DNA from: Paenibacillus massiliensis subsp. panacisoli DSM 21345
Lineage (GTDB): Bacteria > Bacillota > Bacilli > Paenibacillales > Paenibacillaceae
Direction of reading: 5' to 3'
Length of the DNA stretch: 64,000 nucleotides
Assembly: GCF_000426545.1 (NCBI RefSeq)
Contig: NZ_AUFO01000011.1
Span: 91,192 to 155,191 of the forward strand
A program made the position numbers and the translations under genes. Below the pieces are notes generated by a model, which searched no databases, was not told the DNA's origin, and worked only from the letters and a program-made list of their open reading frames with translations. Positions 18,038-26,460 of this stretch are shown piece after piece. The first letter of the stretch is position 1. Each line of letters opens with the position of its first letter.

Positions 18038-19651
18038 TCAGCTCTTGCTGATTACGCGCCAGTTATGGTTCACGGTGGTACTAATGGTTCGTTTCGAACG
18101 GATGTAGTCGGCGAGCAGCTCTGCCATGTCCGTCTGTAGCTCCTTAATGACAGGCTTGCCACGGAACATATCGAACCCGCCTCCGCCGCTTGCGCGGTAA
18201 TTGTTCATGACTACTTCATATTCGGCCTCGGGCTGAAGCGGCTTTCCGTCGAGCTCCAGCATCACTACCCGTTCTCCCACAGAACGTGATACGTCAAGGG
18301 TGTAGCTCACGCCCTCCCACATATCGTAGTTATAGGGCTGGGGCTTCGGCAGGAGGAAGGATGGATGAACACCGATGCGGCCATCTGCCTCCAGCAAGAA
18401 ATAGGTGGCTGATAATTCAAGTGCCTCACGGATATCTTGTCCCGTCACCCTTAAGACACGCAGCGTATTCGGAAATTTGTAGTTGGCGAGAATATCTCGC
18501 ATTGAGATCTGCTCACCGAAGCCAGGGGCATAATCGTCGAACAGGGCAGAGCAGGAGATGGCTGCTCCGCTAACCTCCATTTGCACCCTGTTGATCCATT
18601 CAACGAAGGGATGCTCCTCCAGTCGTGCCTGATGCACATCCACCAGCCGCATGTCATTAGCGGTCTCGCCAATCGGCTGGTCCAGCCAATGCTGCAAGCG
18701 CTCCTCGACGGGAGCCGTCCGTTCGAGAATATGCTCCGCTGGCTCCACCTCACCTGCTGCAAGCAGCTCGGAATGGGCCGTGAGCAGTCTCCAGCGAGGC
18801 TTAGGGTCGGATTGGCTGTCCGATGCTAACTCCAGCTCCAATATGACTCTGCCAAGAAATTGCCCCTGCGTGCCTGATTGGATGACACAGACGCCGTTCA
18901 CTTGAAGACCCTCAATCTGTCTATGCTGGTGCCCGGTCAGCAGTACATCCATGCCAGATACCTCGTGACAAAGCTCGTAGCCCTGATTTTCACCCGTCAA
19001 GGCCTCGGTGGGCTCCCCGGATTGAAGATCTCGCTCAAAGCCACCGTGATAGGAGACAATGACGATATCCGCCTCCAGCTGCTCCCTGAGATAAGGTACC
19101 CAATGCCGGGCACAGGCTACCGGGTCTTCGAAGCGAAGGCCCTCGATATGCTCTGGCAGCTCCCATACGGGAATATGCGCGGTAGTCAGGCCCAGTACGG
19201 CGATTCGAATCCCTTCTGATGTATCGTGTAGCAGATAGGGTTGACCAAAGGCTGGCTCACCAGTGGATGCAGATACTGTGTTGGCCGAGAGCCACGGGAA
19301 GTCGGATTGCAGCATGGCTTCTTGCAGGTGGGCAAGACCAAAATTGAACTCATGGTTGCCAATGACAGCTCCGGCACAGTGGGCCGCATTCAAGGCAGAG
19401 ACGACGGCATTGTCGGCAGAGTTATCAATTTTTGCCTGATAATAGGTTAGCGGCGAGCCCTGCAGGCTGTCACCATTATCCACATAAAGCATGCGGTCGC
19501 CCCATCTGCCTCGCTCCTCCTGAAGCAGTGTTGCGATTCGAGCGAAGCCAAGGTTGGACGGTCCGCCCTCCATATACGAATAGGGTTGAATGTACCCGTG
19601 AATATCACTTGTTGTCAAAATAGCAATTTGACGGCGCACAGCTGCGTTCAC
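18038..19651 (-). CDS. Bifunctional metallophosphatase / 5'-nucleotidase, YunD type, cytosolic
   Basis: A 537-residue protein of the UshA family. The N-terminal calcineurin-like metallophosphatase has the metal motifs TSDIHGY, VDNGDSLQG, GNHEFNFG and LTGHQHRQIEG. The C-terminal 5'-nucleotidase substrate domain has NYRASGGGGFDMFRG. Unlike UshA it has no signal peptide, matching B. subtilis YunD. It should release phosphate from nucleotides or related esters. Its place opposite a phosphonate importer suggests a shared role in phosphorus supply, which is inference from neighbours. Confidence 0.9.
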   Translation of the reverse strand: MNAAVRRQIAILTTSDIHGYIQPYSYMEGGPSNLGFARIATLLQEERGRWGDRMLYVDNGDSLQGSPLTYYQAKIDNSADNAVVSALNAAHCAGAVIGNHEFNFGLAHLQEAMLQSDFPWLSANTVSASTGEPAFGQPYLLHDTSEGIRIAVLGLTTAHIPVWELPEHIEGLRFEDPVACARHWVPYLREQLEADIVIVSYHGGFERDLQSGEPTEALTGENQGYELCHEVSGMDVLLTGHQHRQIEGLQVNGVCVIQSGTQGQFLGRVILELELASDSQSDPKPRWRLLTAHSELLAAGEVEPAEHILERTAPVEERLQHWLDQPIGETANDMRLVDVHQARLEEHPFVEWINRVQMEVSGAAISCSALFDDYAPGFGEQISMRDILANYKFPNTLRVLRVTGQDIREALELSATYFLLEADGRIGVHPSFLLPKPQPYNYDMWEGVSYTLDVSRSVGERVVMLELDGKPLQPEAEYEVVMNNYRASGGGGFDMFRGKPVIKELQTDMAELLADYIRSKRTISTTVNHNWRVISKS

Positions 19652-19794
19652 GATCGTGTTCCTCCTCTTATGCCGCAGTCCTAGGCGATATTTCCTATAT
19701 AGCCTCGCCTAGAACTGCGTGTGTAAAATCACCTCTTAAGCTTAGCGCCCGGAATGCCTGACTCTGTATACGTTATGTAAATGCAATGTAAAAA

Positions 19795-19826
19795 ACTACC
19801 CTCTTGTCAGGAGACAGGAGGGTAGT
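19795..19826 (-). terminator. Minus-strand terminator for the secreted protein gene
   Basis: ACTACCCTCTTGTC pairs with GACAGGAGGGTAGT (one wobble) around AGGA. On the minus strand a run of T follows. The 347-base gap 19652-19998 holds this and the promoter region of the 5'-nucleotidase gene, and no gene. Confidence 0.85.
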
Positions 19827-19998
19827 CTGGAGCTTGAATAGAGTAATCTAGTCTCAACGAATCTCAACTCATTCTTAACAGGTCTAAATAGAGATTGACG
19901 AGGCCTTAGAAGCCGGATATTTCTCTAATCCAGCCTTGATGCATTGGAATGAGTCTATATGAGCCTTAGTGGATCGGATATATCTAGGCTGAGCAGGC

Positions 19999-22068
19999 TC
20001 AGCTTGCGAGAGCTTCAGAGTAGCTCGATATTGCAGGATGCAACGGAATGATCGATGCTGCGGATGTCGTTGCGCTTCCAATGGTAACGGACTCGGTCAG
20101 CAGGTTGTTGCTGCCTTGTCTGAGACGCATGCTAGCTTGGCCTGTAACGCCCGCCTTCAGCTGGAAGGTCAAGGTGTACACTGCCTTTCCATCATTGTCG
20201 GCTGTAGATGCAAAGGTCGGACTGTATCCATAAGAAGACCAGCTACCGTTAGCACTTTGGAAGCGGGCAATTTGCTCCCCGCCAGGTAAGTAAATGCCAG
20301 CACGGAGATCCGATACGGTCTGTCCAGGGTTCAAGCCTTGCGCAGTGACGGTCATGGTGTATGTCCCACCAGCTGCGAGATTACTAGGGACGGACAGGCT
20401 GTAGCCAGCAGTTCCGCCCGAGCTTTGAGTAGCACCGTAGGAGCCGGGCTTGAACGTTGTCGGGTCATACCACAGATAGCCTGGAGCCGGCTCTGCCCAT
20501 GGCTCTAGCTGTGGTTCTGTCGAATTCGCAGGGGTCTCCATGGGCAGCAGAGACGTTGGGGTGTCCAGCGTCAAGCCGTCCACCTGATCGAAGCTGGTGT
20601 AATTTTCTTGCATCGCCAGCCATTTCACTGTATTCACAAGGAATACGGCGTCATCCTGCTCCTTGAAGCCGTCATAGGTCTTTTTAGTAGTGCCTGTCTC
20701 TTCGCGCAAATATTTCGGGGTAGCATCCTCTACTGGGGAGGAATCGCCGATAAAGGCAGCTTTGCCGAGGCCGCGTTTGGAGATCGCTGCATAAGGGCCT
20801 TCTGCCCGTCCTCCACCGTTATAGACCCCTTGATCCACTGCATAGCTCCATGCAGGGATGTTGCCTTGGGGCAGGTACACGATTCCTTTGGCTTGCGCAG
20901 GATCAATGATTGCCAGCGTCGAGCCAGCATGCATGGCTACACCGCTCACCCCTGAAGTAATGCCGAAGGCTTGGGACGGAGCAACAATGTCCGTAGCGGT
21001 CACATCACCAATTCCGTTGTAGCGAAAGCGGAGTCCAAAATGGTCCGCCAGCCAATCGGAGCTTACGACATCCTGCATGGCAGGTGAGGCGGCTTCAGCA
21101 GCAGACATGCCCAGTGTCGGGTTGTGATATGCCCCGCGGCGGTAGCCATTCATAATTTCGGAGGAATCCCAACGGTTCTTGTTACGATCCGCGTTGTAGT
21201 GATCCGAGATGAAGAACAAGCCGCCACCTTCTTCCACGAAACGCAGGATAGCGTCCTGTTCGGATTTCTTGAATGGAATATTGGCTTCACCAACGATGAA
21301 TACATCATAATCCTTCAGCTTGTCATACGTAATGGCTTGTTCTCCAAAAGTATAAGGGATCGAGCGTTCGAGCTGATCCACCTCGAATTGCTCAGCCCGC
21401 AGCCCGTCGGCAAAATCGGAGAATGCACCTTCGATGACCCAGTCTGCTGCTCCGGCTGTCTGGGCGTGGGTGTTATCGAACAGAACCTTTTTGCCAGCCC
21501 CGTTCTCCAGTGGAGGTACATTGTCGCCGGGATCAGTCCCGCCGTCATTACCGCCGCCGTCGCCATCTCCGTTCCCACCGCCATTGTCACCGCCGCCGTC
21601 TCCATCTCCATCTCCAGGAGTACCGTTATCATCGGTTGCCAGAGTGATAGCGCTTGGACTTCTCAGTCCCGGGAAATTATTATAGGTCGCCAGTGTACCC
21701 GTTACCCGCACCTTGATGCCGATCAGGTCAGGGTTCGTTTGCAGCCCGTAATCGCCACGGTATGAAGCAGTGAGCTGTACATTCACAAGCTTGGTCTTGT
21801 CCTGTTCACTCGCAGTATCTGCGATCAGTACATTGAAGTCGTTAGCAAAAGGGGCCTGGAATTTTGCAGCATTAGAGCCTGTAGCATGTCCAATGATATA
21901 GCCCTCTACCGTTACAGAACTACCGTTGTTGCCTAGAGCAATAGCTTCGCTAACGGTCAGCGCGTCCGCCGCTGCCGCCTGCTGTACCGAGTTCCCCGTC
22001 CATGATGATAATAAGAGCGTGAAGATGAACATCAGGCTTACTGCGTGTTTGAAGCATCGATTTCTCAC
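19999..22068 (-). CDS. Large secreted protein: DUF6359 OB-fold, Gly/Asp-rich linker, DUF4350/GATase-like domain, C-terminal Ig-like domain
   Basis: A 689-residue exported protein. The first 35 residues are a signal peptide ending near QQAAAADA. Residues about 36-150 (LTVSEAIALGNNGSSVTVEGYIIGH) resemble DUF6359, the OB-fold found at the front of the YhcR nuclease. A linker of alternating Asp, Gly and Asn follows. The middle region (KVLFDNTHAQ, DVFIVGEAN, EGGGLFFISDHY) resembles DUF4350/glutamine-amidotransferase-like folds. The tail (SVPSNLAAGGTYTMTVTAQGL) looks like an Ig-type beta domain. I chose GTG 22068, which follows AGGAGGG; a GTG 13 codons upstream is less likely. No nuclease active site is visible, so I do not call it a nuclease. 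Confidence 0.8.
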   Translation of the reverse strand: MRNRCFKHAVSLMFIFTLLLSSWTGNSVQQAAAADALTVSEAIALGNNGSSVTVEGYIIGHATGSNAAKFQAPFANDFNVLIADTASEQDKTKLVNVQLTASYRGDYGLQTNPDLIGIKVRVTGTLATYNNFPGLRSPSAITLATDDNGTPGDGDGDGGGDNGGGNGDGDGGGNDGGTDPGDNVPPLENGAGKKVLFDNTHAQTAGAADWVIEGAFSDFADGLRAEQFEVDQLERSIPYTFGEQAITYDKLKDYDVFIVGEANIPFKKSEQDAILRFVEEGGGLFFISDHYNADRNKNRWDSSEIMNGYRRGAYHNPTLGMSAAEAASPAMQDVVSSDWLADHFGLRFRYNGIGDVTATDIVAPSQAFGITSGVSGVAMHAGSTLAIIDPAQAKGIVYLPQGNIPAWSYAVDQGVYNGGGRAEGPYAAISKRGLGKAAFIGDSSPVEDATPKYLREETGTTKKTYDGFKEQDDAVFLVNTVKWLAMQENYTSFDQVDGLTLDTPTSLLPMETPANSTEPQLEPWAEPAPGYLWYDPTTFKPGSYGATQSSGGTAGYSLSVPSNLAAGGTYTMTVTAQGLNPGQTVSDLRAGIYLPGGEQIARFQSANGSWSSYGYSPTFASTADNDGKAVYTLTFQLKAGVTGQASMRLRQGSNNLLTESVTIGSATTSAASIIPLHPAISSYSEALAS

Positions 22069-22254
22069 TTTGCCAATCCCTCCTGCATGTAATTTTATCC
22101 AACACACTTTGAGGGTAACGAAGGAATGATGATTTTACTAACTAATTTTGTAATAAAAATATAAAATTTCGAAAAATAGGTCTTTATACACATATTTTTC
22201 TCGCGTTTTGTGTAATGTTGTTTTATCGTGTTTTGTCGTAAAAGCTCGATTCCA

Positions 22255-22300
22255 ATACAAAAGCCCGCTTTCGCTAGAATTCACGAAAGCGGGCTTTTGA
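22255..22300 (-). terminator. Strong hairpin downstream of the HxlR regulator gene
   Basis: CAAAAGCCCGCTTTCG pairs with CGAAAGCGGGCTTTTG. T-rich sequence lies on both sides, so it can stop transcription in either direction. It separates the regulator gene from the secreted protein gene. Confidence 0.85.
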
Positions 22301-22320
22301 AAAAAAAGGACGACGTGTAA

Positions 22321-22677
22321 TTAACGTTTGGCGGTAGAAGCCTCCGCAGTGGCAGGCAGCTCAATCCAGCGAGTCGCCCAATGGGAGATATCATCAAATA
22401 ATGGGGCGAGCTCTTTGCCTTTGTCCGTAAGGGAATATTCAATGCGTACAGGCTTCTCGGGATATACCGTCCGCTGAACGATACCTTCCTCTTCCAGTTC
22501 CTTCAGACGTTCGGATAGAACCTTACCGCTCAGATGAGTCAAGGAGTTCTCGATCGCAGCGAATCGCTGGGGACCATTTAACAATTGATGAACAATCAGC
22601 GTGGTCCAGCGTTTACTCAAAATCTCAACCGCTCTCTCGAACCTGGGACACAATTGTGGGAGTTCTATAGTAATCAC
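22321..22677 (-). CDS. HxlR family transcriptional regulator
   Basis: A 118-residue winged-helix protein of the HxlR/YodB family. Family marks are CPRFERAVEILSKRWTTLIVHQLL, the helix-turn-helix FAAIENSLTHLSGKVLSERLKELEEEGIV and the wing VRIEYSLTDKGKEL. Cys10 corresponds to the conserved N-terminal Cys that senses quinones or oxidants in YodB-type regulators. The start is uncertain: GTG 22677 has AGAGG only immediately upstream. It is divergent from a flavin monooxygenase gene, and the 244-base space between them carries three palindromic repeats that may be its operators. Confidence 0.88.
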   Translation of the reverse strand: MITIELPQLCPRFERAVEILSKRWTTLIVHQLLNGPQRFAAIENSLTHLSGKVLSERLKELEEEGIVQRTVYPEKPVRIEYSLTDKGKELAPLFDDISHWATRWIELPATAEASTAKR

Positions 22678-22794
22678 CTCTTGTTATCATTATATCTAAA
22701 CTATGCAAATTATACAATGTTACTTTACTAAAATTATATACTTGACGGAAGCTTGTTATTTAAATATAATTCGTTACATAAAGTAATTAGATGA

Positions 22795-22848
22795 TTTGAA
22801 GTGTACTTCCTCTTTTGAAGTGTGTACTCGTTCTTTTGAAGTGCACTT
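22795..22848. promoter_or_regulatory. Three tandem GAAGT-N2/4-ACTy palindromes, putative HxlR operators
   Basis: TTTGAAGTGTACTT (22795-22808), TTTGAAGTGTGTACTC (22814-22829) and TTTGAAGTGCACTT (22835-22848) repeat at 19- and 21-base steps, about two helical turns. Each is a near or perfect palindrome. They lie between the divergent regulator and monooxygenase genes. Confidence 0.6.
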
Positions 22849-22930
22849 ATTCAATGGAGTTTCGTTTGTTATGCAGTCTTTATCTTAAGAAAATAAACAT
22901 TTGTTATCTTAATATCAATGGGTGGAGCTT

Positions 22931-24034
22931 ATGATAAATCTGGATTATGAAGTATGTATTGTTGGTGGTGGTCCGGCAGGGGCTTTGCTTGCTTGTCTAT
23001 TGGTCGAGAACGGCATCTCTACAATCTTGCTGGAGAAGCAGACGTCTATTGGAGCAGCCTTCCGAGGTGAACTAGTGAATGAAGAAGGCTTCAAGGTGCT
23101 GGAGAGGCATGGGATTTTGAAGGAAATGCCCACAGATGCTTATCTGAAGCTGGAGCGCATTGAATACTGGGCACAGCAGCATATTCTCAAGACCATCGCT
23201 CCACAAGAGGAGGCCGGTCATGTGGGCATCCACATATCGCAGACCGAGCTGCTTCATGCCATTCTGGAGAGAGCCAGCCGATATGAGCATTTCAAACTAC
23301 TTACCGGGGCAACGATGATGGATCTGCTTCAGAATGAACAGGGGTACTATTGCGGTGTTACCGTTCGTATGGCAGATGGTGAGCTTCTGAAGGTCCATAG
23401 CACAGTTGTTGCAGGCTCGGACGGACGCTATTCCACCGTACGCAAGCGGGCTGGCATTGGGGTAGAGAAGGCGGGACACGGATATGACATGCTCTGGGCG
23501 AAGATTCCTACCCCATCCGGTTGGGAGCCCATTTCCAGATTTGCCCTCGTGAACGGGCATCAGCTATCTCTTTTTACTCAGACTCATGAGCATGTACAGA
23601 TTGGCTGGAATATTGAAGAGCGTTCCTATCCTGCGTTGGTAAAAGGATCTTTTGAGCCGTTCATTCAGCTGTTTGCTCAGGCATTCCCTGATCTGAATGA
23701 GCAGGTGAGCAGACATATTACATCATGGAAGGATTTCGTGCTGCTGCAAATATTCAGTGCCAGCTGTGATACCTGGGTGAAGGACGGACTTGTGCTGTTC
23801 GGCGATGCCGCTCATACGATGACACCTACAGGGGCCTTCGGCTTGAATGCTGCGCTCGCTGATGCCGATGTGCTCGCTGACGAACTGCTTGCCTGCCTAA
23901 GAGCAGGGGATGTGTCCGCAGCTCGATTGAGTCGCTTCGAATATAAGCGACGTGCAGCAGCCGAGCAGCAGCAGGAGCGACAGTTTAGGATGGAAGAAGC
24001 GTTCAGCCAGCATTTTGAATATAGCGAGGTCTAA
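22931..24034 (+). CDS. FAD-dependent monooxygenase (PHBH fold)
   Basis: A 367-residue group A flavoprotein monooxygenase. The FAD-binding GxGxxG is VGGGPAGALLA at the N-terminus, the DG motif is AGSDGRYSTVR near residue 157, and the GD motif is LVLFGDAAHTMTPTGAFGLN near 285. It should hydroxylate a small, probably aromatic or heterocyclic, substrate with NAD(P)H and oxygen. ATG 22931 follows GGTGGAG closely; a GTG three codons upstream is the alternative. It is controlled from the repeat-bearing intergenic region shared with the HxlR gene, and lies 217 bases before ribA-ribD. Confidence 0.88.
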   Translation: MINLDYEVCIVGGGPAGALLACLLVENGISTILLEKQTSIGAAFRGELVNEEGFKVLERHGILKEMPTDAYLKLERIEYWAQQHILKTIAPQEEAGHVGIHISQTELLHAILERASRYEHFKLLTGATMMDLLQNEQGYYCGVTVRMADGELLKVHSTVVAGSDGRYSTVRKRAGIGVEKAGHGYDMLWAKIPTPSGWEPISRFALVNGHQLSLFTQTHEHVQIGWNIEERSYPALVKGSFEPFIQLFAQAFPDLNEQVSRHITSWKDFVLLQIFSASCDTWVKDGLVLFGDAAHTMTPTGAFGLNAALADADVLADELLACLRAGDVSAARLSRFEYKRRAAAEQQQERQFRMEEAFSQHFEYSEV

Positions 24035-24196
24035 CGAGATCTTGCGATGTCTAGTGAGATATGACAAGCTGTCTTAACCATTCATCAAAGTGGCGGGTGG
24101 AAGAAGAGCTTTGTCACAGTAAGCTGACCTCTTGGACAATACGTAGATATTTTGAAGATTTCATGGTTCGTTACAGTGGTTCATGAACAGGGACCC

Positions 24197-24226
24197 TTGA
24201 CAATGATCATTTACGATGGATAAATA
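24197..24226 (+). promoter_or_regulatory. Promoter that fixes the ribA start
   Basis: TTGACA (24197-24202) and TAAATA (24221-24226) are 18 bases apart. Transcription would begin near 24233, after the possible ATG at 24216, so translation must start at ATG 24252. No FMN riboswitch is seen between 24035 and 24251. Confidence 0.55.
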
Positions 24227-24251
24227 CACAGAGCCAAAGGATGGTGCTTCT

Positions 24252-25022
24252 ATGCTTCAACATAATGCAGTAGAATTGCTTCAGGATAAGATTCATACCG
24301 TAGTCTCCGAGACAGCCTCCAATATATTAGTAGGCCCGATTAAGCTTCCGGTCAATCTGGACGGGGAGACTGTGGTCTTTCAATGGTACTGCTGGCTTCC
24401 AGTGAAGGACCAAGAGGATCGGGAGCTGTGCCGAACGGCAACAGCGGAGACCTTGATCAAGCGTCTGTCTTCCTTTAATCTGGCAGAAGGACAACAATCC
24501 AGTGTATTGGTGTACGGCGATTTCGCCCATGCTGAGCACGCGATGATCCGCATGCACAGTATCTGTCATACAGGGGATATCTTCGGCAGTAAGCGTTGTG
24601 ATTGTGGCTTCCAGCTGCATCAATCCATGAAGATGATTGTAGAGAACGGAGCAGGGGCACTGTTTTATCTGGCTAATCATGAGGGCCGTGGGATAGGCTT
24701 GTTCAGCAAAGCGATGGCTTATATCCTGCAGGAGCAGGGCCTGGATACGGTTGAGGCTAACCTGGAGCTAGGCTTCAAGGATGACTCACGTGACTATACT
24801 GACGCCATCAGCATTTTGCAGCACTTGAGACAGCTGCCTGTGAAGCTGATTACGAACAACCCCAAGAAGCTTGAGGCTTTGAAATCGTCCGGTATGAATG
24901 TTGAGGGCAGAGTTCCGTTATGGGGCGATGTATCCGAGTATAATGCTAGATATCTGAAGACGAAAGTGGAGCGTTCAGGCCACTATGGAGAAAATGAGGG
25001 GATCTATCATGAATACGCATGA
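24252..25022 (+). CDS. ribA: GTP cyclohydrolase II
   Basis: A 256-residue stand-alone GTP cyclohydrolase II, which opens the imidazole ring of GTP to give diaminohydroxyribosylamino-pyrimidine phosphate. The zinc ligands are Cys105, Cys116 and Cys118 (HSICHTGDIFGSKRCDCGF), with the spacing of E. coli RibA. The catalytic stretch is NHEGRGIGLF. The usual HSECLTGD is changed to HSICHTGD. There is no fused DHBP synthase domain, unlike the ribBA of most Firmicutes. It overlaps ribD by 14 bases. Only ribA and ribD are here, so this may be a second set used for something other than riboflavin. Confidence 0.9.
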   Translation: MLQHNAVELLQDKIHTVVSETASNILVGPIKLPVNLDGETVVFQWYCWLPVKDQEDRELCRTATAETLIKRLSSFNLAEGQQSSVLVYGDFAHAEHAMIRMHSICHTGDIFGSKRCDCGFQLHQSMKMIVENGAGALFYLANHEGRGIGLFSKAMAYILQEQGLDTVEANLELGFKDDSRDYTDAISILQHLRQLPVKLITNNPKKLEALKSSGMNVEGRVPLWGDVSEYNARYLKTKVERSGHYGENEGIYHEYA

Positions 25023-26094
25023 GGATTTCATGCGTCTGGCATTGAACAATGCCAAGATGACAAAGGGGCAGACGACACCGAATCCCATGGTCGGATCGGT
25101 CATCGTGAAGGATGGCAGGATCGTGGGGATCGGAGCACATCTGAAGCCGGGTGAGCCTCACGCCGAGATTCACGCCCTCCGTATGGCTGGAGAGCAAGCT
25201 AGAGGGGGGACCATTTATGTCACGCTGGAGCCTTGCTCCCATCATGGACGGACAGGTCCTTGTGCCGAGGCCATCGTAGAGGCGGGGCTGAGCAAGGTAG
25301 TTATAGCTGCAATGGACCCGAATCCGCTCGTATCCGGACGTGGCGTACGTATTCTGGAGGAAGCAGGCATTGAGGTCATCCGTGGTGTGCTTGCGGAGGA
25401 ATCCGAGGCTATGAATGAAGTATTTAACAAATTCATCGTGACGAAGCGCCCCTTCGTCACCTTGAAGGCAGCCGTCACAATGGACGGCAAAATTGCGACT
25501 CGTACGGCCAGCAGCAAGTGGATTACCTCCGAGCAGGCGCGTGAGGATGTGCATCAGCTCCGCCATGAAGCGGGAGCTATTCTGACTGGCGTGCAGACCA
25601 TCATTCATGACGATTCGCAGCTGACGACAAGGCTGCCAGGAGGGAGGAATCCGCTGCGTATCATTCTGGACAGCAAGCTACGAATCCCAATGGAGTCCCG
25701 TGTTGTGAATGATGGTGAGGCTCCAACCTGGATTTTTACGGCGGCTAGCTACGATGAAGGCAAGCGTCGTGAGCTGGAACGGCTCGGCGTCCGCGTCATT
25801 CCTACTCAAGGAGCGGAGCGTGTGCAGCTAGAGCAGGTACTGGATGAGCTGGGGGCGAATGAGATCTCCTCGTTGCTCGTGGAGGGCGGCGGTGAGATCA
25901 ACGCTTCCTTTGTGGAGCAGCGGCTCGCTGATAAGCTGGTACTCTATATGGCACCGAAGCTCGTGGGCGGGCAATATGCTCCTACTTTCGTTGAAGGTAC
26001 AGGAGCGGCCAAGATGGATGAAGCGCTTCGCTTGAACCGTATGACTGCCGAGATGGTTGGACCTGATCTGAAGATTCAGGCTTACTTTCGGTAA
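25009..26094 (+). CDS. ribD: Bifunctional pyrimidine deaminase/reductase
   Basis: A 361-residue RibD. The N-terminal deaminase has zinc ligands His51, Cys76 and Cys85 in PHAEIHAL and EPCSHHGRTGPCAEA. The C-terminal reductase begins at RPFVTLKAAVTMDGKIAT and has the conserved SLLVEGGGEINASF. It deaminates and then reduces the RibA product. ATG 25009 lies in the end of ribA, with GAGGGG before it, showing translational coupling. RibE and RibH are missing locally. A terminator follows at 26209. Confidence 0.93.
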   Translation: MNTHEDFMRLALNNAKMTKGQTTPNPMVGSVIVKDGRIVGIGAHLKPGEPHAEIHALRMAGEQARGGTIYVTLEPCSHHGRTGPCAEAIVEAGLSKVVIAAMDPNPLVSGRGVRILEEAGIEVIRGVLAEESEAMNEVFNKFIVTKRPFVTLKAAVTMDGKIATRTASSKWITSEQAREDVHQLRHEAGAILTGVQTIIHDDSQLTTRLPGGRNPLRIILDSKLRIPMESRVVNDGEAPTWIFTAASYDEGKRRELERLGVRVIPTQGAERVQLEQVLDELGANEISSLLVEGGGEINASFVEQRLADKLVLYMAPKLVGGQYAPTFVEGTGAAKMDEALRLNRMTAEMVGPDLKIQAYFR

Positions 26095-26327
26095 CGATAT
26101 TCCTTGCAGATAATAAGGAATGATATGGAATCTGGCAGAGTGAATATAGGGCTCTGAACAGTATTTGAGCTAGCTTGAGGATTGTCTTTAAAATAAGCTT
26201 GGAACCTTCCCCCTGCCTTGGCGGGGGTTCTTTGTGTAGATTCAGTGATTTCCAATTGACGAATAATACGGCCCCCCTTAATATTAAAGTCATATTCAAA
26301 TTCTTGTGGTGTAAGATTGACTGACAT
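26082..26327 (-). CDS. Possible small protein or gene remnant opposite the ribD end
   Basis: An 81-residue open frame whose ATG has GGAGG 12 bases upstream on the minus strand. Its first 30 residues (MSVNLTPQEFEYDFNIKGG) look protein-like. The rest runs through the ribD terminator hairpin and into the ribD 3' end, so it may be a truncated remnant or chance. I do not recognise it. Confidence 0.2.
   Translation of the reverse strand: MSVNLTPQEFEYDFNIKGGRIIRQLEITESTQRTPAKAGGRFQAYFKDNPQASSNTVQSPIFTLPDSISFLIICKEYRYRK
26209..26234 (+). terminator. Terminator after ribD
   Basis: CCCCC and GCC pair with GGC and GGGGG around TT with one bulged T; TTCTTT follows. The rest of the 366-base gap before the next gene is promoter and leader space for the ABC operon, with no riboswitch recognised. 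Confidence 0.7.
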
Positions 26328-26460
26328 GTACCTTATGCGCCTCCGTTTGCTTTACTACTTTCCTAAGGAAAAGCAAGGATGCATAGAAGCGTCGAACCGA
26401 CTGTGTCTCACCGCATTGAAATTTACTATGGGAGCAGGTATACAGAAAGGAGTCATTGAG

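Noticed and set aside
24035..24251. Possible FMN riboswitch before ribA
   Set aside because: None of the conserved FMN element segments (AGGGGCRR, GAYCNGGT-like blocks) is present in the 217 bases.
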